Shown: piece by piece, positions 1 through 7,494 of the stretch
Layout: the number at the start of each line of letters is the position of its first letter
Numbering within the stretch: the stretch's first letter is position 1
Assembly (NCBI GenBank): GCA_965221725.1
Contig: OZ244909.1
Span: forward strand, 1,860,001 to 1,924,000
Source: HK1 sp965221725
GTDB lineage: Bacteria; Pseudomonadota; Gammaproteobacteria; HK1
Direction: 5' to 3'
Length of the DNA: 64,000 nucleotides
The notes under the pieces: generated by a model
Seen by the model: only the letters and a program-made list of their open reading frames with translations
Told to the model about the DNA's origin: nothing
Databases searched by the model: none
Made by a program: the position numbers and the translations under genes

Positions 1-155
1 GCATCGGAGACCGAAATGTTGCCGAAATCGCAATGCGTGGCCGCCTCTCGGGCCGCCAGCGGCAATCGCGGGACAATCACCGGTACCGCCGTGCGGAACC
101 GGAGGCCGCTCTCACTGTCGGCTACTTGCACCGTGCTCCCGGCGTGACCAAGACC

Positions 156-575
156 ATGGCCGTCGCCCGAAATGGCAGGCAGGAACGCATCGCCGCCTAC
201 AAGACGACCCTCCGGCGCTTCATCGACCAGCGTCCGTCCGGCATTCGTCGCCGGATCGCCGAGGTCACCGGCACCCACAAGAGCTTCATCTCCCAGATCA
301 CCAACCCCTCGGACACGACGCCGCTGCCGGCCCGGCACATCGACGCCATGTTCGCCGTATGTCACCTCTCACCGGAGGAGCAGCAGACCTTTCTCGCGCA
401 ATACCACCGCGCCCATCCCGAACCGCGCGAGCATGCGGAGCACCGGGATTCGCCCCGGCGCCGTACCCGCACCCTGCACCTGCGAATTCCGGTCATCGAG
501 GACGAGAAGAAGCAGAAGGCGCTGGAATCCCTGATTCGGGACACCGCGCGCCGGCTCTGCGAACTGGTGGAGTGA
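156..575 (+). CDS. conserved hypothetical protein, HTH-like N-terminal half
   Basis: Predicted 139-residue basic protein of unknown function. Residues about 8-60 read like a small lambda-repressor-type helix-turn-helix: a stretch RRRIAEVTGTHKSFISQI followed by an NP turn, then a second helical pair ending near QYHRAHPEP. The C-terminal third is very basic (RRRTRTLHLRIPV) and ends in a helix. Short proteins of this shape with the ERIxAYKxxLRxFIDxRPSG opening occur in proteobacteria, as I recall, but no biochemical role is established to my knowledge. The ATG at 156 was preferred over an upstream ATG at 33 because the intervening residues look non-coding. No clear ribosome binding site precedes it. 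It lies 271 bp upstream of dhaK on the same strand and could be its regulator, which is inference only. Confidence 0.6.
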   Translation: MAVARNGRQERIAAYKTTLRRFIDQRPSGIRRRIAEVTGTHKSFISQITNPSDTTPLPARHIDAMFAVCHLSPEEQQTFLAQYHRAHPEPREHAEHRDSPRRRTRTLHLRIPVIEDEKKQKALESLIRDTARRLCELVE

Positions 576-846
576 GGGCCGCAATGCCCGCCGACGCTGC
601 GGGATGTCATCCCGCAGTGCCATATCCCGGAAACACGAGCGCTGCCGGTCGGAAGCAAATCCCGGCTCGGGCCGATTGCGGACGCTCGATGCGCTGCCTC
701 CGGCATCGTGTGCGTATCCGGTCGAGGCGGCAGGTCGCAGTGGCGGGCTATGATCGGCGGATGCTCGCCGTCGCCCGTGCGACGGATATTCCTCCCTTCG
801 AGCCGGAAGGTTGACAGACGGTCGCGTGACACGCAGGAGAGACGAC

Positions 847-1839
847 ATGAAGAAACTGATCAACAACGTGGATGATGTGCTGACGGAGAGCCTGCGCGGA
901 TTCGAAGCCGCCTGTGGCGATGTCGTCCGGCTGCATCGGGATCCGGTCTTTCTCAGCCGCGCGGCGCCCGCGCCCGCGGGCAAGGTCGCGCTGGTGTCGG
1001 GCGGCGGGAGCGGCCACGAGCCCCTGCACGGCGGATTCGTGGGGCGGGGGATGCTTGATGCGGCTTGCCCCGGCCAGGTGTTCACCTCCCCGACGCCGGA
1101 CCAGATGCTCGCGGCGGCGCAGGCGATGGACGGCGGCGCGGGGACGCTCTTCATCGTCAAGAACTACTCCGGCGATGTCATGAACTTCGAGATGGCGGCC
1201 GAGATGTACGAGGGGACGTGCGCCACCGTGCTGACCAACGACGACGTGGCGGTGGAGGACAGCACGTACACGACCGGGCGCCGGGGTGTCGCCGGTACGC
1301 TGGTGGTGGAGAAGGTGGTGGGCGCGGCGGCGGAGGCCGGCGCGGACCTCGAAGCGTGCCGCGCGCTCGGCGTGCGGGTGAACGAGCGCACCGCCTCGAT
1401 GGGCGTCGCCCTCACGAGCTGCACCGTTCCGGAAGCAGGCCGCCCGACCTTCGACATCGACGATGACCAGATGGAGATGGGGGTCGGCATCCACGGCGAA
1501 CCGGGTCGCCGGCGGCTGCCGATGGCCGGCGCCGACGCGATCGCCGCTCAGCTCGTCGAGCCGATTCTGAACGACCTCTCCCCCACCGCCGGAGACCGGG
1601 CGCTCCTGCTCGTCAACGGCTTCGGCGCGACCCCGCTGATGGAGCTGACCCTGATGTACGACGCCGCACGCCGGGCGATGGCATCAAGCGGTGTCGAGGT
1701 CGCGCGCAGCCTCGTCGGGAACTACGTGACCTCGCTCGACATGGCGGGATGCTCGATCACACTGTCGATGATGGACGACGAGATGCTGTCGCGGTGGGAT
1801 GCGCCGGTGCATACCGCGGCGCTGCGGTGGGGGTGCTGA
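847..1839 (+). CDS. dhaK: dihydroxyacetone kinase, DhaK (substrate-binding) subunit
   Basis: 330 residues, the full length of a DhaK domain. DhaK binds dihydroxyacetone covalently through a histidine and receives phosphate from ADP-bound DhaL (PTS-linked) or from an ATP-binding DhaL domain. Visible motifs are GGGSGHEP near residue 50 and GVGIHGEPG with the substrate His at residue 216; the C-terminus ends in the family-typical WDAPVHTAALRW. AGGAGA a few bases before ATG 847 fixes the start, so an in-frame ATG at 811 was rejected. No dhaL or dhaM gene follows: the next gene is on the opposite strand and overlaps the last 83 bp. A DhaL must therefore be encoded elsewhere, or this protein acts in a variant kinase for a related ketose such as erythrulose. 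Confidence 0.9.
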   Translation: MKKLINNVDDVLTESLRGFEAACGDVVRLHRDPVFLSRAAPAPAGKVALVSGGGSGHEPLHGGFVGRGMLDAACPGQVFTSPTPDQMLAAAQAMDGGAGTLFIVKNYSGDVMNFEMAAEMYEGTCATVLTNDDVAVEDSTYTTGRRGVAGTLVVEKVVGAAAEAGADLEACRALGVRVNERTASMGVALTSCTVPEAGRPTFDIDDDQMEMGVGIHGEPGRRRLPMAGADAIAAQLVEPILNDLSPTAGDRALLLVNGFGATPLMELTLMYDAARRAMASSGVEVARSLVGNYVTSLDMAGCSITLSMMDDEMLSRWDAPVHTAALRWGC

Positions 1840-3130
1840 AGCCATCGCGCGCAGCGCCTGCGCTCGGAAACTCCTCCAGCGCGAGCCGCGGGGCGCCCCG
1901 AACGACATCCGCGGTGTGCGTGGTATCAGCGATCAGCAGGTCGGCCGCATGGGCCCCGTCGATCGGCTGCGGATCGAGGCCGATCGCCCGTCGGGCGTCC
2001 GTGGTCACGCTCGCGAGCCAGGGACCGAACGGCGGGTCCAGATGCGCCGTCACCACCGCGAGCGCCAGGGCGTGCATGGGGTCGAGCCGTCCCACGGGGC
2101 AGAACGCATCAGCGACGTTGTCCGAGCCGAACGCGACCGTCACCCCCGCTTCGCGGAGTTCCCGCACGCGGGTGATGCCTCGGCGCTGCGGGGTGCCCTC
2201 GCCGCGCCCCTGCAGGTACAGATTCGTGGCCGGAAGCGCCGCGATCGAGAGGCCGGAGCGGGCGACCGTCTCCACCAGATGGGCCAGCGCGTCACCTTCG
2301 AGGTTCATCAGGGCGCACGCGTGACCGCACAGCACCGGGCCTTCGAAGCCCGTCTCCGCGATCACTCGGGCAATCGCCTCCAGACCCTCGGGGGTCCGCT
2401 CCAGACTCTCGTCCACGTGAAAGTCCAGCGCCAAACCATATCGCTCGGCCAGGTCGATCACGCTGCGCAGACGCCCGGCCATGTGGGCCTGCCCGAGCAC
2501 GAACGCGCCCAGCACTCCGCCCGCCGCCGCCAGAAGGCGGGCGACGCCGGACACATAGCTCCGGTCGTCGAATGCTTCGAGCGAAAGGAGCGCGCTGCGC
2601 TGCACCACCATGGGCGGGGCGATCTCTTCGGCCAGCTCGCCGATGACCTCCCAGGCGAGGGGGGGCGACCCTGCCGGCGCACCGTTCGCATCCCAATCGA
2701 TATGGGTACGGACAGCTCCGCAGCCGCTCGAACGCAGCTCGTCCAGCCCCCGGCCCGCACGCTCCCGAAGATCCTCACGCGTCCAGCGCGCCCGATCCTG
2801 CGCCTGGCTCTCGATCGCATGGTGCAGATCGCCGCCCACCGCGCCGAGTCTCGCAACCGTATGGCACTTGTCGAGATGGCAGTGCGGCTCCACCAGACGG
2901 GGCAGCACCACTCGTCCGTGGAGGTCGAACCCGGGGTGGCCGTCCGCCGACACTTCGCCCGGCGCCAGCAGACGGCGCACGCGCCCATCTTCGATCAGCA
3001 GGTCCCCGCGCACACAGTCATGCTCGATGCGTCCTGCGAACTCCGCCGACTTCTCCACCAGCGCACAGGGCACCCGCGCGTCCCGAAGCACCAGGCGCGG
3101 GCTCGCGAAGAGCTCGGATCGGGCAGGCAT
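1757..3130 (-). CDS. amidohydrolase, cytosine deaminase-like
   Basis: 457-residue metal-dependent amidohydrolase of the CodA/cytosine deaminase group, predicted to deaminate a cyclic amidine or pyrimidine-like substrate. Visible metal-site elements are PHCHLDK near the N-terminus (HxH), a central DFHVDE, GHACAL, and FGSDNVADAF holding the catalytic Asp. Residues 1-60 form the usual N-terminal beta-sandwich strand set. It lies 38 bp downstream of the RidA gene on the minus strand, so the two probably form one operon. The last ~28 codons run antisense through the 3' end of dhaK, giving an unusual Ser/Pro/Thr-rich tail. That tail may be an extension caused by loss of the original stop. The exact substrate cannot be told from sequence. 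Confidence 0.8.
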   Translation of the reverse strand: MPARSELFASPRLVLRDARVPCALVEKSAEFAGRIEHDCVRGDLLIEDGRVRRLLAPGEVSADGHPGFDLHGRVVLPRLVEPHCHLDKCHTVARLGAVGGDLHHAIESQAQDRARWTREDLRERAGRGLDELRSSGCGAVRTHIDWDANGAPAGSPPLAWEVIGELAEEIAPPMVVQRSALLSLEAFDDRSYVSGVARLLAAAGGVLGAFVLGQAHMAGRLRSVIDLAERYGLALDFHVDESLERTPEGLEAIARVIAETGFEGPVLCGHACALMNLEGDALAHLVETVARSGLSIAALPATNLYLQGRGEGTPQRRGITRVRELREAGVTVAFGSDNVADAFCPVGRLDPMHALALAVVTAHLDPPFGPWLASVTTDARRAIGLDPQPIDGAHAADLLIADTTHTADVVRGAPRLALEEFPSAGAARDGFSTPTAAPRYAPAHPTATASRRPSSTV

Positions 3131-3168
3131 CGGGGTCGTCCGCCGACATGCCGTCGATCTCGCAGCGG

Positions 3169-3573
3169 TCATTGCCCCGGACCCGGTCGCGCCGCGATGG
3201 CTTCCACCTCCACCTTGAATATCTCACGCGCGAACCCGGCCACGATCATCAGGGTGGAGGCGGGCGGCGGGTCGACAGGCCCGATGAACGCATCCCGTGC
3301 GGCCATGTAGTCGGCCAGGTAGACCCGGTCGGTCACGTAGGCGTTCAGCCTGACCACATCCGCCACGCTCATGCCGGCCTCGTCGAGCACGGCGCGGAGG
3401 TTGCCGAAGCAGAGCGCAGCCTGCCCCCGCGCATCTTCCGGCACCGCGTCGTCGGACCCGATCCCGAGCTGACCCGAGCAGAACAGGATGCGTGCCCCGG
3501 CATCCACCGAAACACCGTGGGAGTAACGCGCGAACGGAGGCCGGATGAGCGGAGGCGTGAAGTGAGAGAGCAT
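3169..3573 (-). CDS. RidA/YjgF/UK114-family protein
   Basis: 134 residues, the normal size for the RidA family, whose founding members hydrolyse reactive enamine/imine intermediates to ketoacids and ammonia. The stretch FSGQLGIG-like (here CSGQLGIG), NLRAVLDEAGMSVADVVRLNAYVTD and the terminal VEVEAIAA are typical of the fold. The Arg that contacts the carboxylate in canonical RidA is not obvious at the usual site (near PPPASTLM), so this may be a divergent subgroup with another substrate. ATG 3573 gives a family-length protein; the longer frame upstream is non-coding. It is first in a likely two-gene operon with the deaminase-like amidohydrolase, where it could process an unstable enamine product. 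Confidence 0.85.
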   Translation of the reverse strand: MLSHFTPPLIRPPFARYSHGVSVDAGARILFCSGQLGIGSDDAVPEDARGQAALCFGNLRAVLDEAGMSVADVVRLNAYVTDRVYLADYMAARDAFIGPVDPPPASTLMIVAGFAREIFKVEVEAIAARPGPGQ

Positions 3574-3700
3574 GTGCGCATGTTCCTGGCAGCAGGTCCG
3601 ACAATCGCCTACATTTGTACCACCCCGATCAGGTTGCGAGCGAGGGCGCGTGCATGCTTGTTGCGTCAGGGATCGCCCCTTCTGTGGGAGCCTGTCACCG

Positions 3701-4216
3701 ATGAAGCGCCGCGAACTGCTGATCCTCCGCCACGCCAAGTCCGCGTGGGATACCGGTGCGCCCTCCGACTTCGATCGGCCGCTTGCGGTGCGCGGGCTCA
3801 AGGCGACAAGGCGGATCGGCCGCTATATCGCGGAGACGGGGCTGGTGCCCGACGCAATCGTCTGCTCCACCGCGACCCGCGCGGTCCAGACGGTGCTCGG
3901 AGCGGCGCAGTCCGGTGGCTTCACGCTCCGGCCCATACGTTTCGAAGATGCGATCTACGAAGCGAGCCTCACGACTCTCCTCGATGTGCTGGGCAACTGC
4001 GACCCGCAAGCGCACCGCACGATGATCGTCGGACACAATCCGGGACTCGAGTACCTGCTGGATCACCTCGCAGGCGGCGTTCCGGTGGCCGGGGACGGAA
4101 AGCTGATGCCCACCGCCGCCCTCGCGCGGATCGACCTTCCCGGTGACTGGCGCGGACTCGAACGCGGCCGGGGCACGCTCCTCGGGCTCACCCGGGTGCG
4201 CGACCTCGACGACTAA
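3701..4216 (+). CDS. SixA-like histidine phosphatase
   Basis: 171 residues, histidine phosphatase superfamily (branch 1). The RHA motif has the catalytic His at residue 11 in LLILRHAKSAWD, with the second active-site His at 112 in VGHNPGLEYL. The RHA rather than RHG tripeptide, together with the short length, matches the SixA phosphohistidine phosphatase group, which dephosphorylates HPt-type phosphohistidines (in E. coli, PtsN-system NPr and ArcB). ATG 3701 was chosen because the alignment begins MKRRELLILRHA; the open frame upstream to 3572 overlaps the divergent ridA gene. It is transcribed away from ridA with about 127 bp between the starts, so the two share a divergent promoter region. 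The true substrate is unproven. Confidence 0.85.
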   Translation: MKRRELLILRHAKSAWDTGAPSDFDRPLAVRGLKATRRIGRYIAETGLVPDAIVCSTATRAVQTVLGAAQSGGFTLRPIRFEDAIYEASLTTLLDVLGNCDPQAHRTMIVGHNPGLEYLLDHLAGGVPVAGDGKLMPTAALARIDLPGDWRGLERGRGTLLGLTRVRDLDD

Positions 4217-4238
4217 AAATGCCGAGAAATGCGGGCAG

Positions 4239-4415
4239 CCCGGAAATGTCACCAGTTCGCGAAGCGAGGGTGCGGAGATGGCTGGTTTCGCAAGGCGAAC
4301 GCGAGTCAGGGCGCGCAGGCGTACCCTTAGGCACGTCGAGCACCTTGGCCGCGTTCAACGCAGCGAAAGCGGTCAGATCCGGGCCCGCAGCCGTGAATCA
4401 GTGACATTTCCGGGC
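4239..4415 (+). mobile_element. MITE-like repeat element, family A copy 1
   Basis: A non-coding 177-bp block bounded by inverted ends: CCCGGAAATGTCAC at 4239 and GTGACATTTCCGGG ending at 4414. Its interior (about 4262-4390) is closely repeated at 51536-51700 in the same orientation, including AGATGGCTG, TTTCGCAAGGCGAACGCGAG and GGGCGCGCAGGCGTACCC. No transposase is encoded. It fills the gap between sixA and the DUF3750 gene, and the stop codon of the latter abuts the right end. Shape and dispersion suggest a miniature inverted-repeat element; mobility is inferred. Confidence 0.6.
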
Positions 4416-5170
4416 TAAATCCGCGGTCCGCCGAATCCGATGCGGCCGATGCCCGGGAGCTTGATCGCCGGCCCGAGTGGATCGACGCCGAAGACCAGGC
4501 CGAGGGCATTGACCTCGATACCTTCCTCCACCCCGACGATCACCCCGGCGAGTCCGAACAGGGAAAGCTGGAATCCCCGTCCGCCCGGTGCGGCGGCGAC
4601 GACCCGGCCGCCTTCCAGATAGTCCTTGCCGATGGCGATGGTGGGAAGATCGACGCGAAGCTCCGGCACCTGACGCACGACGTGGGCCGTGAACGTGTTG
4701 CTGTTCGGACCCGGCCACAGCCGATACTCGTGGGCGTAGGGGTAACTCTCGACCGCCGCGAGGATCTTGGGAATCGCGGCGGCGGCAACCGGGCCTCGAA
4801 GCTCCTTCACGAGATGCGGCGGCTGGCCGTACCAGTGTCGATCCGGCAGATCCGAAGAAGACACCACCACGCTGCCACCCCACCGGCCACGCCATCCGAT
4901 CACCTGGTGCACCTGGTAGCCGTGGGCATTCTCCGCCTTGGTCGCAATCCAGGTGTGCACCGCGAGCAGGCCCCGCCAGTTGAATGCGCGCGCCGCCCAG
5001 ACCGAGACGATCGCCTCCGGAGTTTCGCTCGGCGTCGGTGCGATGGCGGCACTGGATCGGTCCGCCGTCCGCCAGTCCTGCCCCAACCGCGCGGTGCTGC
5101 CGGCCAGTGCCAGCACCGGACCGACCAGTACCAGAACCAGAAGAAGAACCAGCTTGCCCAACCCGCTCAT
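4415..5170 (-). CDS. DUF3750 family protein, probably secreted or membrane-anchored
   Basis: 251 residues matching my recollection of the DUF3750 family, which has no assigned function. Residues 5-25 form a strongly hydrophobic segment (KLVLLLVLVLVGPVLALAG) that would serve as a signal peptide or anchor. The body carries conserved-looking blocks: WIATKAENAHGYQVHQVIGW near 75-95, then WPGPNSNTF and a glycine-rich C-terminus ending KLPGIGRIGFGG. AGAGGCGGGG lies before ATG 5170; an ATG five codons upstream is an alternative. The gene ends exactly at the edge of the family A repeat element, so its last codons and stop could have been affected by insertion. Neighbours give no functional hint. Confidence 0.75.
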   Translation of the reverse strand: MSGLGKLVLLLVLVLVGPVLALAGSTARLGQDWRTADRSSAAIAPTPSETPEAIVSVWAARAFNWRGLLAVHTWIATKAENAHGYQVHQVIGWRGRWGGSVVVSSSDLPDRHWYGQPPHLVKELRGPVAAAAIPKILAAVESYPYAHEYRLWPGPNSNTFTAHVVRQVPELRVDLPTIAIGKDYLEGGRVVAAAPGGRGFQLSLFGLAGVIVGVEEGIEVNALGLVFGVDPLGPAIKLPGIGRIGFGGPRI

Positions 5171-5455
5171 GACCCCGCCTCTCATGACCCCGTTCGAGAC
5201 CGCTCGTCCGGTGTCCGTTTCAACCCCGGCCCCTGCGGCGCGCGCCCTGGGCTCGGGGTTCCTCGAACCCCCGATATCCGCCCAGCGCCCCGGATGGATC
5301 CTTCCCGGCGATCGGACTCCTTCCGGACTCCTTCCGTTGCATCCACGAGCAAGGACGGTGGTAATATGTCCTGCGCTTGAACCCGATGACAACAGCGTGA
5401 CAAGCCGGGCGACCGATATCCCCAACCCCACTTACGGACCAAGGAGATTATCTTC

Positions 5456-5767
5456 ATGAACTACAGAACTGCCAGGTGGGCCACCGCGGCCGGGGCCGCG
5501 GCGATACTGCTGCTCAGTTCGGGATGCGCCCGCATTCAGGACATGGACGCGATGCAGGCGGAAATCGATTCTCTGAAGGGTGAGCTTGCTGCGGCTCAGA
5601 GCGAGGCCGCGAGCGCCAAGGCCGAAGCGGCCGATGCCCTCGAAGCAGCGGGCGCCGCCTCTGCACGCGCCGGAAACGCCCTCCGCACCGCCAACACCGC
5701 AGCCGAAGGCAGCGCGAACAACACCGAGAAGCTCGATCGCATGTTCGAGAAGGTGATGATGAAGTAA
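5456..5767 (+). CDS. OprI/Lpp-like alanine-zipper murein lipoprotein
   Basis: 103-residue lipoprotein. Residues 1-22 are a signal sequence ending LLLSSGC, so Cys24 would be lipidated. The mature part is a long Ala-rich heptad-repeat helix (alanine zipper) running from about 30 to 90, as in Pseudomonas OprI and E. coli Lpp, which trimerise. The protein ends MFEKVMMK: a C-terminal Lys is the residue that L,D-transpeptidases couple to meso-diaminopimelate in peptidoglycan. AAGGAG nine bases before ATG 5456 is a strong ribosome binding site. The convergent neighbour is an L,D-transpeptidase, and a hairpin-plus-T-run follows the stop. Expected role: tethering outer membrane to murein. Confidence 0.85.
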   Translation: MNYRTARWATAAGAAAILLLSSGCARIQDMDAMQAEIDSLKGELAAAQSEAASAKAEAADALEAAGAASARAGNALRTANTAAEGSANNTEKLDRMFEKVMMK

Positions 5768-5793
5768 TCGCGCAGAACTGCGACCGATCGGCC

Positions 5794-5821
5794 GGCGAAT
5801 TCGCCAGGCAATTCGCCTTTT
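5794..5821 (+). terminator. rho-independent terminator of the lipoprotein gene
   Basis: GGCGAATT (5794-5801) pairs with AATTCGCC (5810-5817) around an 8-base loop and is followed by TTTT. It sits 27 bp after the lipoprotein stop. GAATTC-containing variants of the stem recur through 5826-5890 inside the 3' end of the convergent transpeptidase gene, so the terminator appears to have been duplicated into coding sequence or the reverse. Confidence 0.7.
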
Positions 5822-6954
5822 CAATCGGCGAGTTCGCCGACCCGGTCGGCGGATTCGATAAAGAATTCGCCTTCCCGGTCGGCGAATTCACTTTCGCCGC
5901 CAGCCGCCAGCATCGTCGAGCGGCTTGCCACCGCGACCGGGATTCCGTTCGCGGTGGCAAGTGCCTCTTCCACCCGCTTCCAGTCCAGATTCGTCGGCAA
6001 CCCTGATTCGGGCGTCGCCGAAACAAGCGAAGACACCACCTCGGTCATGCTCGGCCGAGCCTCTTCGTCCGGGACCCCGGCGACCGGATGCACTTCCAGG
6101 TACAGCCTGTCCCCCGACCATCCCGCCTTGACGCCCTGGTGCACCAGGGTAACGGGGGTTCCCGTCTTCACCAGTTCGAAGAGCTCCACGATGTGTTCGG
6201 GATACATGCGGACACATCCGTGGCTGACGCGCATGCCGATGCTGAACGGCTTGTTGGTCCCGTGGATCAGGTATTGCGGGAAGCCGAGATACAGCGCATG
6301 GGACCCGAGCGGATTGTCGGGGCCGGGACCGACGACCCGGGGCAGCGGGTTGCCGTCCATGGCGGCCTCTTCACGGATCGACTCGGGCGGATACCAGGTG
6401 GGATACGCCTTCTTGCGGACGATGCTGGTCTCCCCGAGCGGGGTATCCCATCCCACTCGGCCGATGCTGATGGGCCACGTCCGCACCACCGAGCCGTCCT
6501 GCGGGTAGAAGTAGACCCGCATCTCGGCCACGTTCACCACCAGGCCGGAGCGGGAGGCATCGGGAAGCACGAATCTCGACGGCAGCCGAATCTCGGTGCC
6601 CTCGCCCGGGAGCCAGGTGTCCACCCCCGGATTGGCGAGCCGTATCTCTTCGAGCCCCATCGAGAAACGCCGCGCGACATCCAGCAGTGTGTCCTCGTGT
6701 CGAGCGACATAAACCTGGGTGCGACCCACCACCGAGTCGTTCGTGTGCGTTGGCCACATTTCGGCCTGAGCCGCCACCGGTGCCGGCGCCGAGGCGACGG
6801 CGACAAGCATCCAGAGCGCGGCCAAGTGCGACACGGTTCGCCAGGAGCAACGATGCCCCGCTCGGCCCCCCAAACCGTTGCCTGAGCCATTGCCTGAGCC
6901 GTTGCCCGGATTGTGGCTCGGGTTGTGGCTCGGGCCGGTGACAGGTGCTTTCAT
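5821..6954 (-). CDS. L,D-transpeptidase (YkuD/ErfK family) with LysM domain
   Basis: 377 residues, exported to the periplasm. The N-terminus has a Ser/Asn/Gly-rich prefix made of short repeats, then a signal segment ending PAPVAAQA near residue 65. A LysM-like murein-binding domain follows (YVARHEDTLLDVARRFSM ... PGEGTEIRLP), then the YkuD catalytic domain with IHGTNKPFSIG and SHGCVRM, the nucleophile being Cys247. A C-terminal segment of about 60 residues resembles the extra domain of ErfK/YbiS/YcfS proteins, which attach Braun lipoprotein to peptidoglycan. The last 25 residues are an odd repetitive acidic tail built from GEF/SEF-type units. The gene converges on the Lpp-like lipoprotein, its probable substrate. 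Confidence 0.9.
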   Translation of the reverse strand: MKAPVTGPSHNPSHNPGNGSGNGSGNGLGGRAGHRCSWRTVSHLAALWMLVAVASAPAPVAAQAEMWPTHTNDSVVGRTQVYVARHEDTLLDVARRFSMGLEEIRLANPGVDTWLPGEGTEIRLPSRFVLPDASRSGLVVNVAEMRVYFYPQDGSVVRTWPISIGRVGWDTPLGETSIVRKKAYPTWYPPESIREEAAMDGNPLPRVVGPGPDNPLGSHALYLGFPQYLIHGTNKPFSIGMRVSHGCVRMYPEHIVELFELVKTGTPVTLVHQGVKAGWSGDRLYLEVHPVAGVPDEEARPSMTEVVSSLVSATPESGLPTNLDWKRVEEALATANGIPVAVASRSTMLAAGGESEFADREGEFFIESADRVGELAD

Positions 6955-7044
6955 GATGCGGAGATGATAGCGACTGGTGGCCGGTGTCGTCCACGAACCG
7001 GCAGCGCCGGGCCCCATCCCCGCACGGCCGAGCAACGGCGCCAT

Positions 7045-7416
7045 TCAGGACAGATCGATGGCGTGGCGCTTGAGATCCTGGAGCGAGACGATCTCCAGCG
7101 TCGCGGCATGCGTCGCCCGCAGCACCACCCGCGGGGCGGCGCCGGCCTCGAGCGCTTCCTGCCAGCGGGCCGCGCACAGACACCACTGATCGCCCGGACG
7201 CAGGCCCGGGAAGCCGAATTCCAGGCGGGGGGTGGACAGGTCATTGCCGCGCGAGCGCGAGAATTCCAGAAACTCGCGGGTCACCCGGGCACAGACGGTA
7301 TGACGGCCGACATCCTCGTCCGCGGTGTTGCAGCAGCCGTCACGGAAGAAGCCGGTCACCGGATCATCCGAGCACGACTCGATCGGTTCGCCGAACACGT
7401 TCTTCGCAGGGTCCAT
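7045..7416 (-). CDS. DUF2237 family protein
   Basis: 123 residues with the signature of the DUF2237 family: NVFGEPIESCS at the N-terminus, GFFRDGCCNT, the centre VCARVTREFLEFSRSRGNDL, and PGDQWCLCAARWQEAL. Several Cys residues are conserved in the family but no function is established. GGGAGG lies just before ATG 7416 and fixes the start. It lies 90 bp from the L,D-transpeptidase start and 78 bp from the downstream-facing dehydrogenase end, all on the minus strand, so co-transcription with the dehydrogenase is possible. Confidence 0.85.
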   Translation of the reverse strand: MDPAKNVFGEPIESCSDDPVTGFFRDGCCNTADEDVGRHTVCARVTREFLEFSRSRGNDLSTPRLEFGFPGLRPGDQWCLCAARWQEALEAGAAPRVVLRATHAATLEIVSLQDLKRHAIDLS

Positions 7417-7494
7417 CGTACCTCCCGGGCGCACCGTTCCAACCGCGCCGCGGAGCGTACCAGACCGCCTGTCGCCACGCCCGCCGGCGGAACG

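Noticed and set aside
4219..4404. 61-codon ORF in the gap after sixA
   Set aside because: It lies wholly inside the MITE-like element and has no coding pattern; the second copy does not keep the frame.
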